The translations under genes and the position numbers were made by a program. 64,000 nucleotides of DNA, taken from the NCBI RefSeq assembly GCF_963082655.1, contig NC_081555.1, positions 184,223,424 through 184,287,423 of the forward strand. Reading direction: 5' to 3'. The notes beneath the pieces are model-generated. The model saw only the letters and a program-made list of their open reading frames with translations. It was not told the origin of the DNA and made no database searches. Shown here in pieces: positions 34,130 to 45,665 of the stretch; the stretch's first letter is position 1; each line of letters starts with the position of its first letter. The DNA comes from Stomoxys calcitrans. Taxonomy: Eukaryota; Arthropoda; Insecta; Diptera; Muscidae.

Positions 34130-34570
34130 ACCGGGTAAATACCCAACTCTTGGGTATAAAAAAAAATTTCCAAACAATTTTTGGTCATTTTGTATTCTTT
34201 GTATAAAAACCTGAACTTCTGATCTCATAATGTAAACCGATTTCCAGACTTAAAGTCTTGAGGCAATAAATTGGTCATTTTTTATTCGATTTCAATTAAA
34301 TTTGGCACAGTGAGTTATGGTAGACTACCCATTTATGTGGAGTGTAGTTCAGATCGGACTATATTTGAATGTAGCAGCCCTACAGACCGACCGCCCTATC
34401 TCCCGATATATGGTATTGAGGCCATAAAAGATCCATTTATTGCCGAATTCGATGAAATTTGGCACAGTGTATTCTGGTAGACCCCTAAACATTCCTGTCA
34501 AATATGGGTATCTACCCAATTTACCGAGTAAATACCTATCGGGTATTTACCCATCGCCCAGCTCTACCCA
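34130..34570 (+). repeat. Family E repeat, copy 1
   Basis: It ends in 'gggtatttacccatcgccca' then gctctaccc (34541-34569), whose reverse complement opens the second copy at 45147. Inside are 'ctgaacttctgatctcataa', 'cttaaagtcttgaggcaata' and HINE-like boxes (cagatcggactatatttgaa). A hairpin gtaaatacc / ggtatttac with a short loop lies at about 34529-34550. The class is uncertain; it may be a TIR element carrying a HINE-like core. Confidence 0.65.
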
Positions 34571-34831
34571 TGACCGCTATGTCCTTTTTAACCAATTTCA
34601 TTGAAAGTTTGAGGGATGAGTGGTATTACGGCATAAATATTTTTCAGTGTAAACAAAAGGGTCCACCCTTTGTAGTAGCTAGCATATGGACTGATCTTCT
34701 GATTATATGCTTCGTTCAAATTTGTCCTTAATCTTCCCTAGCTTCGTTGGATTCATGAAATTCGGATACATTCTAACTTAGGTGGCCACAGAAACTTTGA
34801 CTACATTTATCCAAAAAAAAAACACAAGAAC

Positions 34832-36314
34832 AATTAATAACAAGTAAAAATGCATTAAGTTCGGCCGGGCCAAACTTTGGATACCCACCACCTCGGGTAA
34901 ACCACCTTTCATCAAATTCCGGTAAAAAAAATTGCACAACTTATGCCCCGTAGCAGTAATATCGAAATATATTCCTATTTGGACCAAATAATAATAAGTA
35001 CAGTAGCTATATCTAAAGATGTACAGATCTAAACCATATGCGACACGGATTTCGAAAAGCCTAACAAAAGTCACAGAGTCAAATTTCAGTGAAATCGGAT
35101 TATAAATGCGCCTTTTATGGGGCCAAGACTTTAAATTGAGATATCGGTCAATATGGCAGCTACATCCAAATCTGAACTTTTATGGCCCCAAAACCTTAAA
35201 TCGAGAGATCGATCTAGGCCAAACTGAAGAAAGATGTCGAAGGTTCTAAGACAACTCATTGTCCCAAATTTCGGGCACATCGGACAAAAATGCGCCTTTT
35301 ATGGACACAAAACCTTAAATCGAGAGATCGGTCTAAATGGCAACTATATCCAAATCTAGACCGATCTTGGCCAAAGTTAAGAAGGATATCGACTAGCCCA
35401 ACACAATTCACTGTCCCAAATTTCAGAAAAATCGGATAATAAATGTGGCTTTTATGGGCCCATATCTAAAATCAAGAGATCGGTCTATATGGCAGCTATG
35501 TCCAAATCTGTACCGATCTGTGCCAAATTGACGAAGGATGTCGAAGGGCCTAACACAACTCACTGTCCCAAATTTCGACGACATCGGACAATTAATGTGG
35601 CTTTTATGGGCCTAAGACCCTAATTCGGAGGATCGGTCAATATGGCAGCTATATCCAAATCTGAACCGATCTGGGAAATTGGCGAAAGATGTTGTGTGAC
35701 CTAACACAACTTACTGTCCCAAATTCCAGCTTAATCGGATAATAAATGTGGATTTTATGGTCCCAAAACCTTAAATCAAGAGATCGATCTGGGCCAAACT
35801 GAAGAAAGATGTCGAAGGTCCTAAGACAACTCACTGTCCCAAATTTCGGGGACATCGGACAAAAAATGCGCCTTTTGAGGACCCAAAACCTTAAATCGGG
35901 AGATCGGTCTATATGGCAGCTATATCCAACTCTGGACCGATCTGGGCCAAATTTAAGAAAGATGTCGAAGGTCCTAAGACAACTCACTGTCCCAATTTTC
36001 GGGGACATCGGACAAAAAATGCGCCTTTTATGGGCCCTGGGCCTAAGACCCTAAATAGGCGGATCGGTCTATATGACAGCTATATCCAAATCTGAACCGG
36101 TCTGGGCCAAATTGAAGAAGAATGTCGAAAGGCCTTACACAACTTACTGTTCCGAATTTCAGTAAAATCGGAAAATAAATGTGGCTTTTATGGGCCTTAG
36201 ATGCTAAATGGGGGGATCGGTCTATATGGGGGCTTTATCAAGATATACTCCGATATAGCCCATCTTCGAACTTAACACTTATGGACAAAAAAAGAATTTG
36301 TGCAAAGTTTCAGT
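34832..36314 (-). mobile_element. DINE-1/HINE-like element (B subfamily), long array
   Basis: The head acaagtaaaaatgcattaag with 'ttcggccgggccaaactttg' and 'gatacccaccacctcgggta' is the reversed 3' end. B modules with cggtc(t/a)ata boxes lie at 35145, 35329, 35481, 35634, 35905 and 36065. Most steps are near 152-160 bp, with two shortened units at 35205 and 35785. It is cut by a SINE at 36315 just after 'gtgcaaagtttcag', so the GTCC run and 5' hairpin are missing. Confidence 0.87.
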
Positions 36315-36520
36315 TAGAGGCCACCGTAGCGCACAGGTTAGCATATCCGCCTACGACGATGAACGCCTCGGTTCGAATCCTGGCGAGACCATCAGAAACA
36401 ATTTTCTGCGGTGGTTTTCCCTTCCTAATGGTGGCAACATTTGTGAGGTACTACGCCATGTAAAATTTCTCTCCCAAAAAGGTGTCGCACTGCGGCTCGC
36501 CGTTCGGATCGTTGTGAAAA
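36315..36520 (+). mobile_element. tRNA-derived SINE, 3'-truncated
   Basis: aggccaccgtagcgcacagg carries the A box (tagcgcacagg, 36327-36337). The B box ggttcgaatcc is at 36370-36380. The body continues with 'gttttcccttcctaatggtg' and 'ggtgtcgcactgcggctcgc', and stops after about 36515. The tail is missing. Confidence 0.85.
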
Positions 36521-38095
36521 GTTGCTAAAACTTGCGCACACGCAATGAATTGCCCTATTATATCGTAGAAGTGAGTTTCTAACGGAAGAAAGATTTGGCC
36601 AAAAAATCTTCGAGAAGATTGTTTTAATCATCACTCGGACGTACACCCATCCAAAATTATGAAAAATGTTTGCAGGGTAGTAACCATGTGACTTATGTCC
36701 GTATTGCCACCATCCACTCATATCATTTTAATTTAGCCCGGCTCCCAAGAAGAACAAGCCAATTTCCAAATTGTTTAGCCTGAGTAATTATTCCAATGAG
36801 TAGAATTGCATACGGTAAGGGTGGCATGACTGCAGTCTCCACCAAGTAAGTGGTAGGAAGATAGGTGTGGATTGTTTTTTTTTTTCTCTTTTTTTTTTGT
36901 AAATGCGAATGCGCACCACATCGCATGGCGTTGGCGGTCGATGTATGAGCAATCTATGACTGTTAGCAGGCCATTCTTTTTGTCGTTCCAATTCAAGATC
37001 TACCATTGCGGTAACCAGATATCCAGATCTCTATGTCCTCACCCATATTTTTAATTGCCTTCATATCTCTGAGTCGATGTGTATTCGCTTATCTGGCTAC
37101 ACAAAAATATTTACCATTGACACAAATTACTTTGGATCGTAAGAGCTTTGGGCTTGAATTATCAGTGCGGCAGCGGCAACCGTGTGTGTGATTCATCCAG
37201 AAATGTGTGCGCATGCGCACACTCTGCAATTGCTAGAGAATATTTATAAGACATTTGTCGTATTATGCTGCTTTGTTAGTGGGTCCGTATGTGTGCGATT
37301 TCTTCCATTTCTTAATAAACTCGCTTTGGTTTTTTCCAAATCTAGGGTCCGGTTTCTTAATCGAGAACTAGTTTTCAACATTACCCAGAGCCAAAGTTTA
37401 CTTTTCTGACATTAAACTCTGAGGATTGTCAACAAATCAATTTCGGCTTTCGTTTTCCATGCAAATGCCTATTTATGCGCTCACCACCAACAACTCATCG
37501 ATCGTCCGTATTATGAATTCATGGCAGACTAGGAAGTTGCTGACAGTTGCGGATAGTTTCAAATTGGATTGGCTTGCCTTATTCATATTCGCATTTCGAG
37601 TCCGAACAAAGCTAATTATCACACACACACACTGCCGTTTCTGATACAGTTTAATTGATTCCTAATTCGATTAGTGCACGTTTTTCAAATATGACGCTGA
37701 TGATGATGGCAGATGTGTTGGCAGTGGAAATATGTTTGACGTTATAAAGACACCACAAATTGTTACTTAATAGGCATCACTGCCTTTGTTTTTGCTTTGC
37801 CAAATCATAAAACCTGAATTAGAATACTTGAATTGCTGTTTCGAAATCAAGCCACTCGAGCAAACCATATCTGTGAATCAAATCTCTAAAACCATTTCAT
37901 TCAGAACAGCATCGTTTGAATAATTTTATTGTCCGCTTTTTTAAGGCAGAACTATATTTTGGCATGACATGTGTTATCTTATCTTATGTTAAGATTTCAA
38001 AAAAAAAAATATAAATTCTCTAGGGAAAATAGTTGTCAGTTTTTACAAAAAAAAAATGGAATGGTCATGAAACAAATGAAATGGGATAAAGTTCT
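36521..38095. other. A+T-rich DNA with T-run, no gene seen
   Basis: There is a T-rich run at 36877-36900 and a short CA run near 37622. Frames of 60-98 codons overlap in several phases and have no recognisable domain. Confidence 0.4.
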
Positions 38096-38441
38096 TTTGA
38101 TAGCTACCACCTCCGATATACATAAGTAACAATCTCATTACGTCAAGTCTGGTGACAAATACACCATTTATGAAGCCTTAGCAGCTATAGGGAAATATGA
38201 TTCGATCTAAATCAAACTGGCCAGGGACGCCGAGCGTTCTTACACATTTCACTGTCATAGATCATTAAACGGGAGATTGGTCTATATGGTAGCTATATCT
38301 AAATATAGAGCGATCTGAACAATACTCAGGATGTGTAGGGGTCTGAAGCAAATCAATATGCCAAAACTCAGGGAAGTCGGGTAATAAATGCCGCCTTTTA
38401 TGGGCCCAAGAACTTAAATCGGGAGATTGGTATATATGGCA
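38096..38441 (-). mobile_element. DINE-1/HINE-like element (B subfamily), left part
   Basis: The element starts near the 3' head in degraded form (agctaccacctccgatatac), followed by modules with 'gattggtctatatggtagct' (38275) and 'gggagattggtatatatggc' (38421). It is broken at 38441 by the TIR element and resumes at 39375. Confidence 0.75.
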
Positions 38442-39374
38442 CCGATCCATATATCGAAAAATCTTGGAAATGAATCTGCAACTTTTGAACGGATAGAGAG
38501 ATGTACGCGAAACATTACATAGTCAATTTCGAGGTGTTTTTCAATAGGTATGCACAATCTGGGCACTCTAGTGGGCCCAGAGGCTGATCCATGGGGCTTT
38601 AAAGTTGGTCACCTCGATTATGTCATATTTTGTTCTGATTGCCAAACAGTCATTTATGGACCGATTAGCTTGATTTTTTTTTAAGATAAAGCTCGTAAAA
38701 CCCTACAAAAGATCCTACATGAGAAAAAGTCTAACGGTTTATGATTGGACTTACAACGATTTTTTGGAAAATTTTTGCCAAGATATGGTCGGTATTTCTG
38801 AAATTCTAAAAAATTTTTGATTTCTAACCCACATTACTTTTGACTGAAGAATCGGATTTCAAAAACGTGATACAGCAAAATAATTGAAAATTTTATAAGC
38901 AATCTGAATCTGTCTTTTAGTTAAAAATCGGTAGGCAAATATTTTCGCAAATCAAAAAAAAAATGTAAGCCTACAATCTTTTGTCTTCTCCGGAGCAATT
39001 TTTCACCTGAGGTTAGCAATTTGGAAATAAAATTAGGGGGAGAATCTTTCACCTTCTAGACATGTATTATACATTTTTGGAATTTTTCAAATTTGAACTG
39101 AAAAATTCCGAACAGGAATTAAATATTTGGGCAAAATCGAAAGAAAATTAAAAAGATTTTTTTTTTTTGAAAAATTTGACATACTCTAGATGAATAACTT
39201 TAGAGCCTGATGGATCAGCCTGGGTCCAGAGTCTGATCCATGAGAGGCTAAGGTCCCCAAATTTTGCATATTTAACGCATACTCAATATTGACTATGAAA
39301 AGTTTCACTCACATATCTTTATCCGTTCAAAAATTCCAGAATAATTTACAAGAATTTTCGATATGGCAACACGG
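38442..39374. mobile_element. DNA element with ~65-bp terminal inverted repeats (933 bp)
   Basis: The left end (ccgatccatatatcgaaaaa, then a 'cttttgaacggatag' block near 38495 and gagatgtacgcgaaac) matches the reverse complement of the right end (ccgtgttgccatatcgaaaa, then 'tttttgaacggataaag' and atatgtgagtgaaac). The similarity is about 65 bp long and imperfect. The insert splits one HINE. No transposase is visible. The superfamily is not assigned because no clean target-site duplication can be read. Confidence 0.72.
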
Positions 39375-39670
39375 TGTGATCTAGGCCCTATTTAACAGGG
39401 ATATTGAAGAGCCTAACGCCGCTAACTGTGACAAATTTTATCGCAATCGGTTAATAAATCGGCATTGTATGGGCCCATGAACTTAAATTGAGAGATCAAT
39501 ATATATGTCAGACTATATCAAGAAATAGTCCGGTTTTGGCCAATCTTCGAATATAACCTCCCTATGGACAAAAAAAGAATCTGTGTAAAGTTTCAGTTCA
39601 ATATCTGCATTTTTAAAGACGTAGCGCAATTTAAACAGACAGACGGACGAACAGGGCTAGCCCCCTTGTT
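39375..39670 (-). mobile_element. DINE-1/HINE-like element (B subfamily), right part
   Basis: It resumes with 'gatctaggccctatttaaca'. A further module has 'gagagatcaatatatatgtc', then 'aagaatctgtgtaaagtttc' and 'aacagacagacggacgaaca' then gggctag (39628-39663). The rest of the 5' block is lost where an oppositely oriented copy begins. Confidence 0.77.
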
Positions 39671-39679
39671 GAGACACCA

Positions 39680-40685
39680 AAAAAAACATCTAATCCAAAT
39701 TTTATACACACTACCAATGGATATTCCGACACATTGCAAAATCCATTTGCAACCCTATCAAATATATATTTTTGATCGTCTTAAAAATCTATGACGTTGT
39801 AGCCATGTCCGTCCGTCTGTCTGTTGAAATCACGTTAAAGTCTTTAAACATGGGTGATACTGAGCTGAAACTTTGCAGAAATTCTATTTTTGTCCATAAG
39901 CAGGTTAAGTTTAAAGATGGACTATATCGGAATATATCTTGATATTGGCCCCATATAGACCGATCTGTCGATTTAAGGTCTTAGGCCCATTAGAGCCAAA
40001 TTTATTATTCGATTTCGCTGATATTTGGGACAGTAAGTTGTATTAGGACTCTTGACGTTCCTATTCAATTTGGCCCAGATGGATAAAGCTGCTCTCGATT
40101 TAAAGTCTTGGTTCCATTATAGGCGCATTTATTACCCAATTTTGTTGTAATTTGGGAAAGCGAGTTGTGTTAGGCCTTTCGACATCCCTGTTTAATACGT
40201 CCCACATATTTCCAGATTTGAATTTAGCTGCCATAAAAACAGTTCTCCTGGTTTAAAGATTTTAGGCCCACAAATCGAAATTACAAGTATTAACCGATTT
40301 TGCAGAAATTAAGCACAATGAGCTGCTCTAGGCCCCTTGACATTCGTACCGGTCATTATTTGGATTTAACTGCACTAGCACTTATTGTCCGATTTCGCTG
40401 AAATTTCGACAGCGAGTTATATTAGTTCCTTGACAATACAGCCAAGATCGTTCCATATTTGATTATAGCTGCCATATACATATGCCAATCTAATCGTATA
40501 CCGAATTAAGTTCTTAGGCCTATGCATTTTTTAATCGATGAACTTGGTACTAAGAGTTATGTTAGACCCTTACATAGCCTTCCCGAATATGGTGAAGATC
40601 GGACTGTATATAGATATAGCTACTATGGGTTCATAAATGATGCATTTTTCACCATACTATGACGAAATGTGGTGGGTATCCTAAG
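39680..40685 (+). mobile_element. DINE-1/HINE-like element (B subfamily), split by a SINE
   Basis: It begins in the 5' block (ccaatggatattccgacaca, 'gtagccatgtccgtccgtct' then gtctgttgaaatcacg near 39800-39835). B modules follow with 'cccatatagaccgatctgtc', 'gggacagtaagttgtattag' and similar. It reaches 'gtggtgggtatcctaag' and is interrupted at 40686 by a SINE. Its last 35 bp follow the SINE at 41012-41046. Confidence 0.84.
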
Positions 40686-40998
40686 TAGGCCATCGTATCG
40701 CAGAGGTTAGCATGTCCGCCTATGACGCTGAACGCCTGGGTTGAACGCAGGCGAGACCATCAGAATAAATGTTCAGCAGGGGTTTTCCCCTCCTAATGCT
40801 GGCAATATTTGTGAGGTTCTATGCCATGTAAAACTTCTCCCCAAAGAAAAGTCGCACTGCGGCACGGCGATCGGACTCGGCCATAAAAAGGAGGCCCCTT
40901 ATAATTAAGTTTAAAATTGAATCGGACTGCACTCATTGATATGTGAGAAGTTTGCCCCGGTTCCTTAGTGGAATGTTCATGGGAAAAATTTGCGTTTT
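40686..40998 (+). mobile_element. tRNA-derived SINE (313 bp) with 13-bp target duplication
   Basis: TGGGTATCCTAAG occurs immediately before (40673-40685) and after (40999-41011) the insert, a clear target-site duplication inside a HINE. The body has A box tatcgcagagg, a mutated B box (gggttgaacgc), 'gttttcccctcctaatgctg', 'aagtcgcactgcggcacggc', 'actcattgatatgtgagaag' and 'ggaatgttcatggg'. The promoter B box is damaged, so this copy is probably silent. Confidence 0.93.
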
Positions 40999-41011
40999 TG
41001 GGTATCCTAAG

Positions 41012-41046
41012 ATCGACCCGGCGAACTCAATACCTTTTTACTTGTT
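41012..41046 (+). mobile_element. 3' end of the SINE-split HINE
   Basis: atcgacccggcgaactcaat then acctttttacttgtt: the 3' terminus of the copy that started at 39680. The next HINE begins at once, sharing the T run. Confidence 0.85.
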
Positions 41047-41591
41047 TTTATACCCACCACCGAAGGATGGGGGTATATTCATTTTGTCATTCCGCTTGCA
41101 ACATATCGAAATATCCATTTCCGAACCTATAAAGTATATTTATTCTTGATCAGCATAAAAATCGAAGACGATCTAGACATGTCCGTCCGTCTGTCCGTCC
41201 TTGTCTGTTGAAATCACGCTATAGTCTTTAAGAATGGAGATATTGAGCTGAAACTTTGCACATATTCTTTTTTTTGTCTATAAGCAGGTTAAGTTCGAAG
41301 ATGGGCTATATCGGACTATATCTTGATATAGTCCCCATATAGACCGATCCGCCGATTTGGGGTCTTAGGCCCATAAAAGCCACAGTGAGTCGTGTTAGGC
41401 TCTTCGACGTCCTTCTTTAATTTGGCCCAGATCGGTCCACACTTGAATTTAGCTGGTATATAGACCGATTTGCCGAAACCCGAAACTCTTCGACATTTTC
41501 ACCGGATTTTGATGAAAGGTGGTTTACATATATACCCGAGGTGGTGGGTATCCTAAGATCGACCCGCCGAACTTAATACCTTTTTACTTGT
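41047..41591 (+). mobile_element. DINE-1/HINE-like element (B subfamily), short full copy
   Basis: The 5' hairpin tatacccaccaccgaagga then tgggggtata lies near 41049-41076. 'cgaacctataaagtatattt', 'attcttgatcagc' and 'gacgatctagacatgtccgt' then ccgtctgtccgtcc follow. A single to partial module follows, and then 'tatacccgaggtggtgggta', 'gacccgccgaacttaatacc' and tttttacttgtt end it near 41591. This is head-to-tail with the previous copy. Confidence 0.87.
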
Positions 41592-43275
41592 TTTTTTTTT
41601 TTTGAGACTTGATTAAAATCCAGACAACAAATGCGGCCTTCAATTTGACTACAGACAGACGGACAGATCAGGTAATGATTTCAATGCGATCTTAATAATT
41701 TACATTGGGTCGAATCCATCCTCTTCTTGGTGTTGCAAAGGCATGACAAAGTTTCGAATTTGAAAAACAGATTTGCCAATAATTACTTAAGTTTTACCAT
41801 TTCTAATTTCTAGCTTCGGAAACAAAGCACACCACACCACACAGGAAGCTGTGAAAATTTATACAAAGATGAATATTCATGTAATCCAACAAAGTCGTTA
41901 TGATGGCTCCATCAAACAAAAAAACCAAACCAAACGCAACGATACGACACGCCAATGCCCACCATTAAAGTACATTTCATTTTCCACAACTTGCACATTC
42001 TTTTATGACCATAAAAACTGCTATAAAAATTTCTTAACAAAACAGTAAATGTAAATTTGCTTGTTTGCCAAACCCCTGCCACACCACTTCTCATGCTTCG
42101 TTTGCTTTGGCATTTTAAATTTGAACTTTAATTTGAAATGTGAGTGATGACAAATGAGATGGTGTATAAAGTCGTCAAATCTTGTTTCGTTTTCTTTATT
42201 GCCAAAAGTCATATCGCATCCCAGGCGAGTTGACTGGCTAGCTGTCTGGCTGCTTGTTAGACTAGAAACACTTTACCTACTGATCTAATTATTGCCACTT
42301 TTTTTCATTGATCGCATCGCATCGCTTTAAGGTGTCTTTCTTATCGCAAAATTATGATAATATAACCACTCGATAAATGCAGTTTTCACGTTTGACCTTC
42401 TCGGCAGGTGCTGGCTGAAAGCCTTGCCGCACTACCAGATCGTAAAAATCAATCATTATCAATCATTGATATCCAATAATATTTTGCTGATACCTTATTA
42501 AAGCAGGGCTGTGATATATTTTTAATCCGCTTATTACATTTCGATTTTTTCTTTATTGTAATGGTTTCCGATATCTGATGGGGGCATAATGGAGTGGTTT
42601 TTTTTTCTTCTTTAATTTTGTCAATTTATTTGGGTGCATAATCCATCAAAACCCCCCTGAAGATTGAATGCTTCATAGAGGGTCTTTTGACATTCATTAC
42701 AACAAACCCATGTTGTGGCCGCTTACTAGTCATTCACCTAATGCCATGCACAAATTAATTGAATGTCTGTCCATACGTTTAACTGTTTACCCCACAAAGC
42801 AACTGTAAGCATGCGCAGCGACAACCAACACTAATGCGCAGGTACATTACATAAAATATGTCGTCATTTGTATGCAAGATACCAGTCTGACCAGAATTAC
42901 CGTTTGAAATTCTTCACCCCCGAGCCAAACGCAAGTCAATGCAAGGGAATTCCAGGTGAGTTTAAATTGGGAAATTCTAGCATTTTACACAGCAACGAGA
43001 ACAAATCAACCGTCTATATGACAATTTTTTTTTAGTTTACCGTTTGTTTAGAAGTACTCGAAAAAGGTCACACATTTCTAATTTACATTGACTCATAGAG
43101 GAACAAACAATTACAGGCTTAAGTCGGACAAAGACGACTTTTTAATAACCTACACCACAGTGGGTTTAAGGGCCAAGAAATTTGAAGACTTTGATGTATA
43201 CGAATATTTCAAATAAGACACGAGCAAGAGTCAAAACCAATATCTCTGTGCCACCAATGTAAATTCGAGTTGTAC
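41592..43275. other. A+T-rich DNA, no gene seen
   Basis: A scrap 'gactacagacagacggacag' at 41648-41667 suggests a further HINE remnant. Otherwise there are only short frames (60-65 codons) without domains. Confidence 0.4.
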
Positions 43276-43345
43276 GAGTACTCAGTTGGTAGCGTGCTCG
43301 GATTGCCTTGCGGAGATCATGAGCAGGGCTCCGAATCTGAGAAAA
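43276..43345 (+). mobile_element. Possible second tRNA-like SINE head
   Basis: actcagttggtagcgtgctc then ggattgcc has the look of a tRNA D-arm/A-box region, followed about 30 bases later by ggctccgaatctg, a poor B box. No terminator or tail is visible. It could be chance. Confidence 0.3.
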
Positions 43346-43395
43346 TTGCTCGACTCCGACTCCTGAGTCTTCAATGGGTACTTCAAATTGCTACG

Positions 43396-43650
43396 TTTTT
43401 ATATCCACACCATAGAATGGGTGTATGCAAATCTCGCCATTTCGTTTGGAGCACCTCGAAATATTTATCTGTGACCTTATATTCTCAATCGCCTGCACAT
43501 TTTAAGTCAGTCTAGCCATATTCGTACGTCCGTTCAACAGTTAGCCGAAATCACGATAAGGTTCGAATGAATGAGGCTATCTGGAAGAATTTTTTCATAG
43601 ATACTTCTTATTGATATAGGACGTTGGCTATTTCAAATGGGTCATTTGGT
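43396..43650 (+). mobile_element. DINE-1/HINE-like 5' fragment
   Basis: tttttatatccacaccatag then aatgggtgtatgcaaatctc is a mutated 5' hairpin. 'gaaatatttatctgtgacct' and 'agtctagccatattcgtacg' then tccg follow. Modules cannot be followed beyond about 43650. Confidence 0.65.
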
Positions 43651-43911
43651 CCAGATTTTAGTTAAAAACACTAAAAACATTTAAGCACCTAAAAAATTGT
43701 TTCGAGCTACGTTTCTGAGAACGGGCTTTCAAGCTGTGCAACTCAGAAACACTTTCCGATTCGATTGTCCTGAGAGAAAAAATTTTAATAAAATGTTTCC
43801 ACAAACCCAATTTTTATGAAAGTTTTTCAAGCATAAGATTTTAATGAAGTTTTTTTCAAACAATCGGATATTTTCTGGCTGCAGATCGCAGGATCGAAAG
43901 GCAAATAGAAC

Positions 43912-45056
43912 AAGTTAAAAGGCGTTAAGTTCGGCCGGGCCGAACTTTGTATACCCACCTTTCGTCAAAATCCGGTGAAAAATTCATACCTTATGCCCGA
44001 TAGCAGCTATATCGAAATATGTTCCGATTTGGACCAAATAATAATAAGTACAGTGGCTATATCTAAAAATAAACCGATCTAAACCATATACGACATGGTT
44101 GTCGTATCCTACCATAAGTCACTGTGTCAAATTTCAGGGAAATCGGATAATAAATGCGCCTTTTATGAGCCCAAGACTTTAAATCGAGATATCGGTCTAT
44201 ATGGCAGCTATATTCAAAACTGGACCGATCCAAATTAAAGAAGGATGTCGAAGGGCCCAACACAACTCACTGCCCCAAATTTCGGCGACATCGGACAATA
44301 AATGCGCCTTTCATAGGCCTAAAACCTTAAATCGAGAGAACGGTCTATATGGCAGCTAAATCCAAATCTGGACCGATCTGTGCCATATTGCAGATGTATG
44401 TCGAAGGGCTTAACTTAACTCACTGTCCCGAATTTCGGCGACATCGGACAATAAATGCGCCTTTTATGGCCCCAAAACCTTAAATCGAGAGATCGGTCTA
44501 TATGGCAGCTATATCCAAATATGGACCGATCTAGCCCAAATTGAAAAAGGATGTCGATGGGCCTAACACAACTCACTGTCACAAATTTCCGCGACATCGG
44601 ACAATAAATGCGCCTTTTATGGGCACAAAAACTTAAATCGAGAGTTCGGTCTATATGGCAGCTATATCCAAATCTGGGCCGATCTGGACCGAATTGAAAA
44701 ATGATGTCGAGTGGCTTAATATAACTCACTGTCCCAAATTTCAGTAAAATCGGATAGTAAATGTGGTTTTTATGGGCCTAAGACCCTAATTCGGCGGATA
44801 GGTCTATATGGGGGCTATATCAAGATATTGCCCGATATAGCCCATCTTCGAACTTAACCTGCTTATGGACAAAAAAAAAGAATCTGTGCAAAGTTTCAGC
44901 TCAATATCTCTATTTTTAAAGACTGTAGCGTGACTTCAACAGACAGATGGACGGACATATGTGTACTTTATAGGGTCCGAAATATATATTTCGATGTGTT
45001 GCAAACGGAATGACAAAATGAATATCCCCCCATCCTTCGGTGTTGGGTATAAAAAC
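43912..45056 (-). mobile_element. DINE-1/HINE-like element (B subfamily), full length
   Basis: The head aacaagttaaaaggcgttaa leads into the perfect odd palindrome aagttcggccgggccgaactt minus its first base at about 43926-43945. B modules carry cggtctatat boxes at 44193, 44341, 44494, 44647 and 44800, mostly exactly 153 bp apart. It ends with 'acagacagatggacggacat', 'tatcccccatccttcggtgt' then tgggtataaaa. Length is about 1.14 kb. The 104-codon minus frame repeats FGPDRPRFGYSCHIDR-like peptides at a 51-residue step. Confidence 0.92.
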
Positions 45057-45146
45057 TATAAACCTTATTTTTAAAATTAGGCAGAAAATGTGTTTGCTGT
45101 ACTAGCATTTGACAGGTTTCCTAGATCGCGATTACTTTTGGCATCT

Positions 45147-45665
45147 CAGAGATGGGCGATGGGTAAATAACCAAAAAAGGTATTTACCCGGTAAATTTAC
45201 ACCATTTATACCCAAAAGCTTGGTATTTATAATTTTGCTGATATCTTGGGTATAAAAATATTTTCCAAATAATTTTTCATTTTCATTTTCATTCATTTTT
45301 CTTTGTATATAAACCTGATCTTCTGATCTCATAAAATCGGATTTTAGTTATATATAGCTGCTATATAGACCGGTCTCCAGTCTTAAAGTCTTGAGGCATT
45401 AAATTGGTAATTTTTCATCCGATTTCGAAAAAAATTTAGCACTGTGAGTTCTGGTAGACCCCTACCCATTTCTGTTAAGTGTGGTTCAGATCGGACTATA
45501 TTTGGATATAGCTGCCCGTAGACCGACCGCCCGATCTCCCCACATATCTTGTTGAGGACAGATCGGACCACATTTGGATGTAGCTGCCATATAGACCGAT
45601 CTCCCGATATGGTGTAATGAGCCAATAAAAGAGCATTTTTCAGCCGATTTCAATGAAATTAGGAG
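45147..45665 (+). repeat. Family E repeat, copy 2
   Basis: It starts cagagatgggcgatgggtaa, the reverse complement of the end of copy 1 at 34.57 kb. 'tatacccaaaagcttggtat', 'cctgatcttctgatctcata', 'tcttaaagtcttgaggcatt' and then HINE-like boxes ('cagatcggactatatttgga' then tatagctgcc) follow in the same order as copy 1. The right terminus is not recognisable. Confidence 0.65.
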
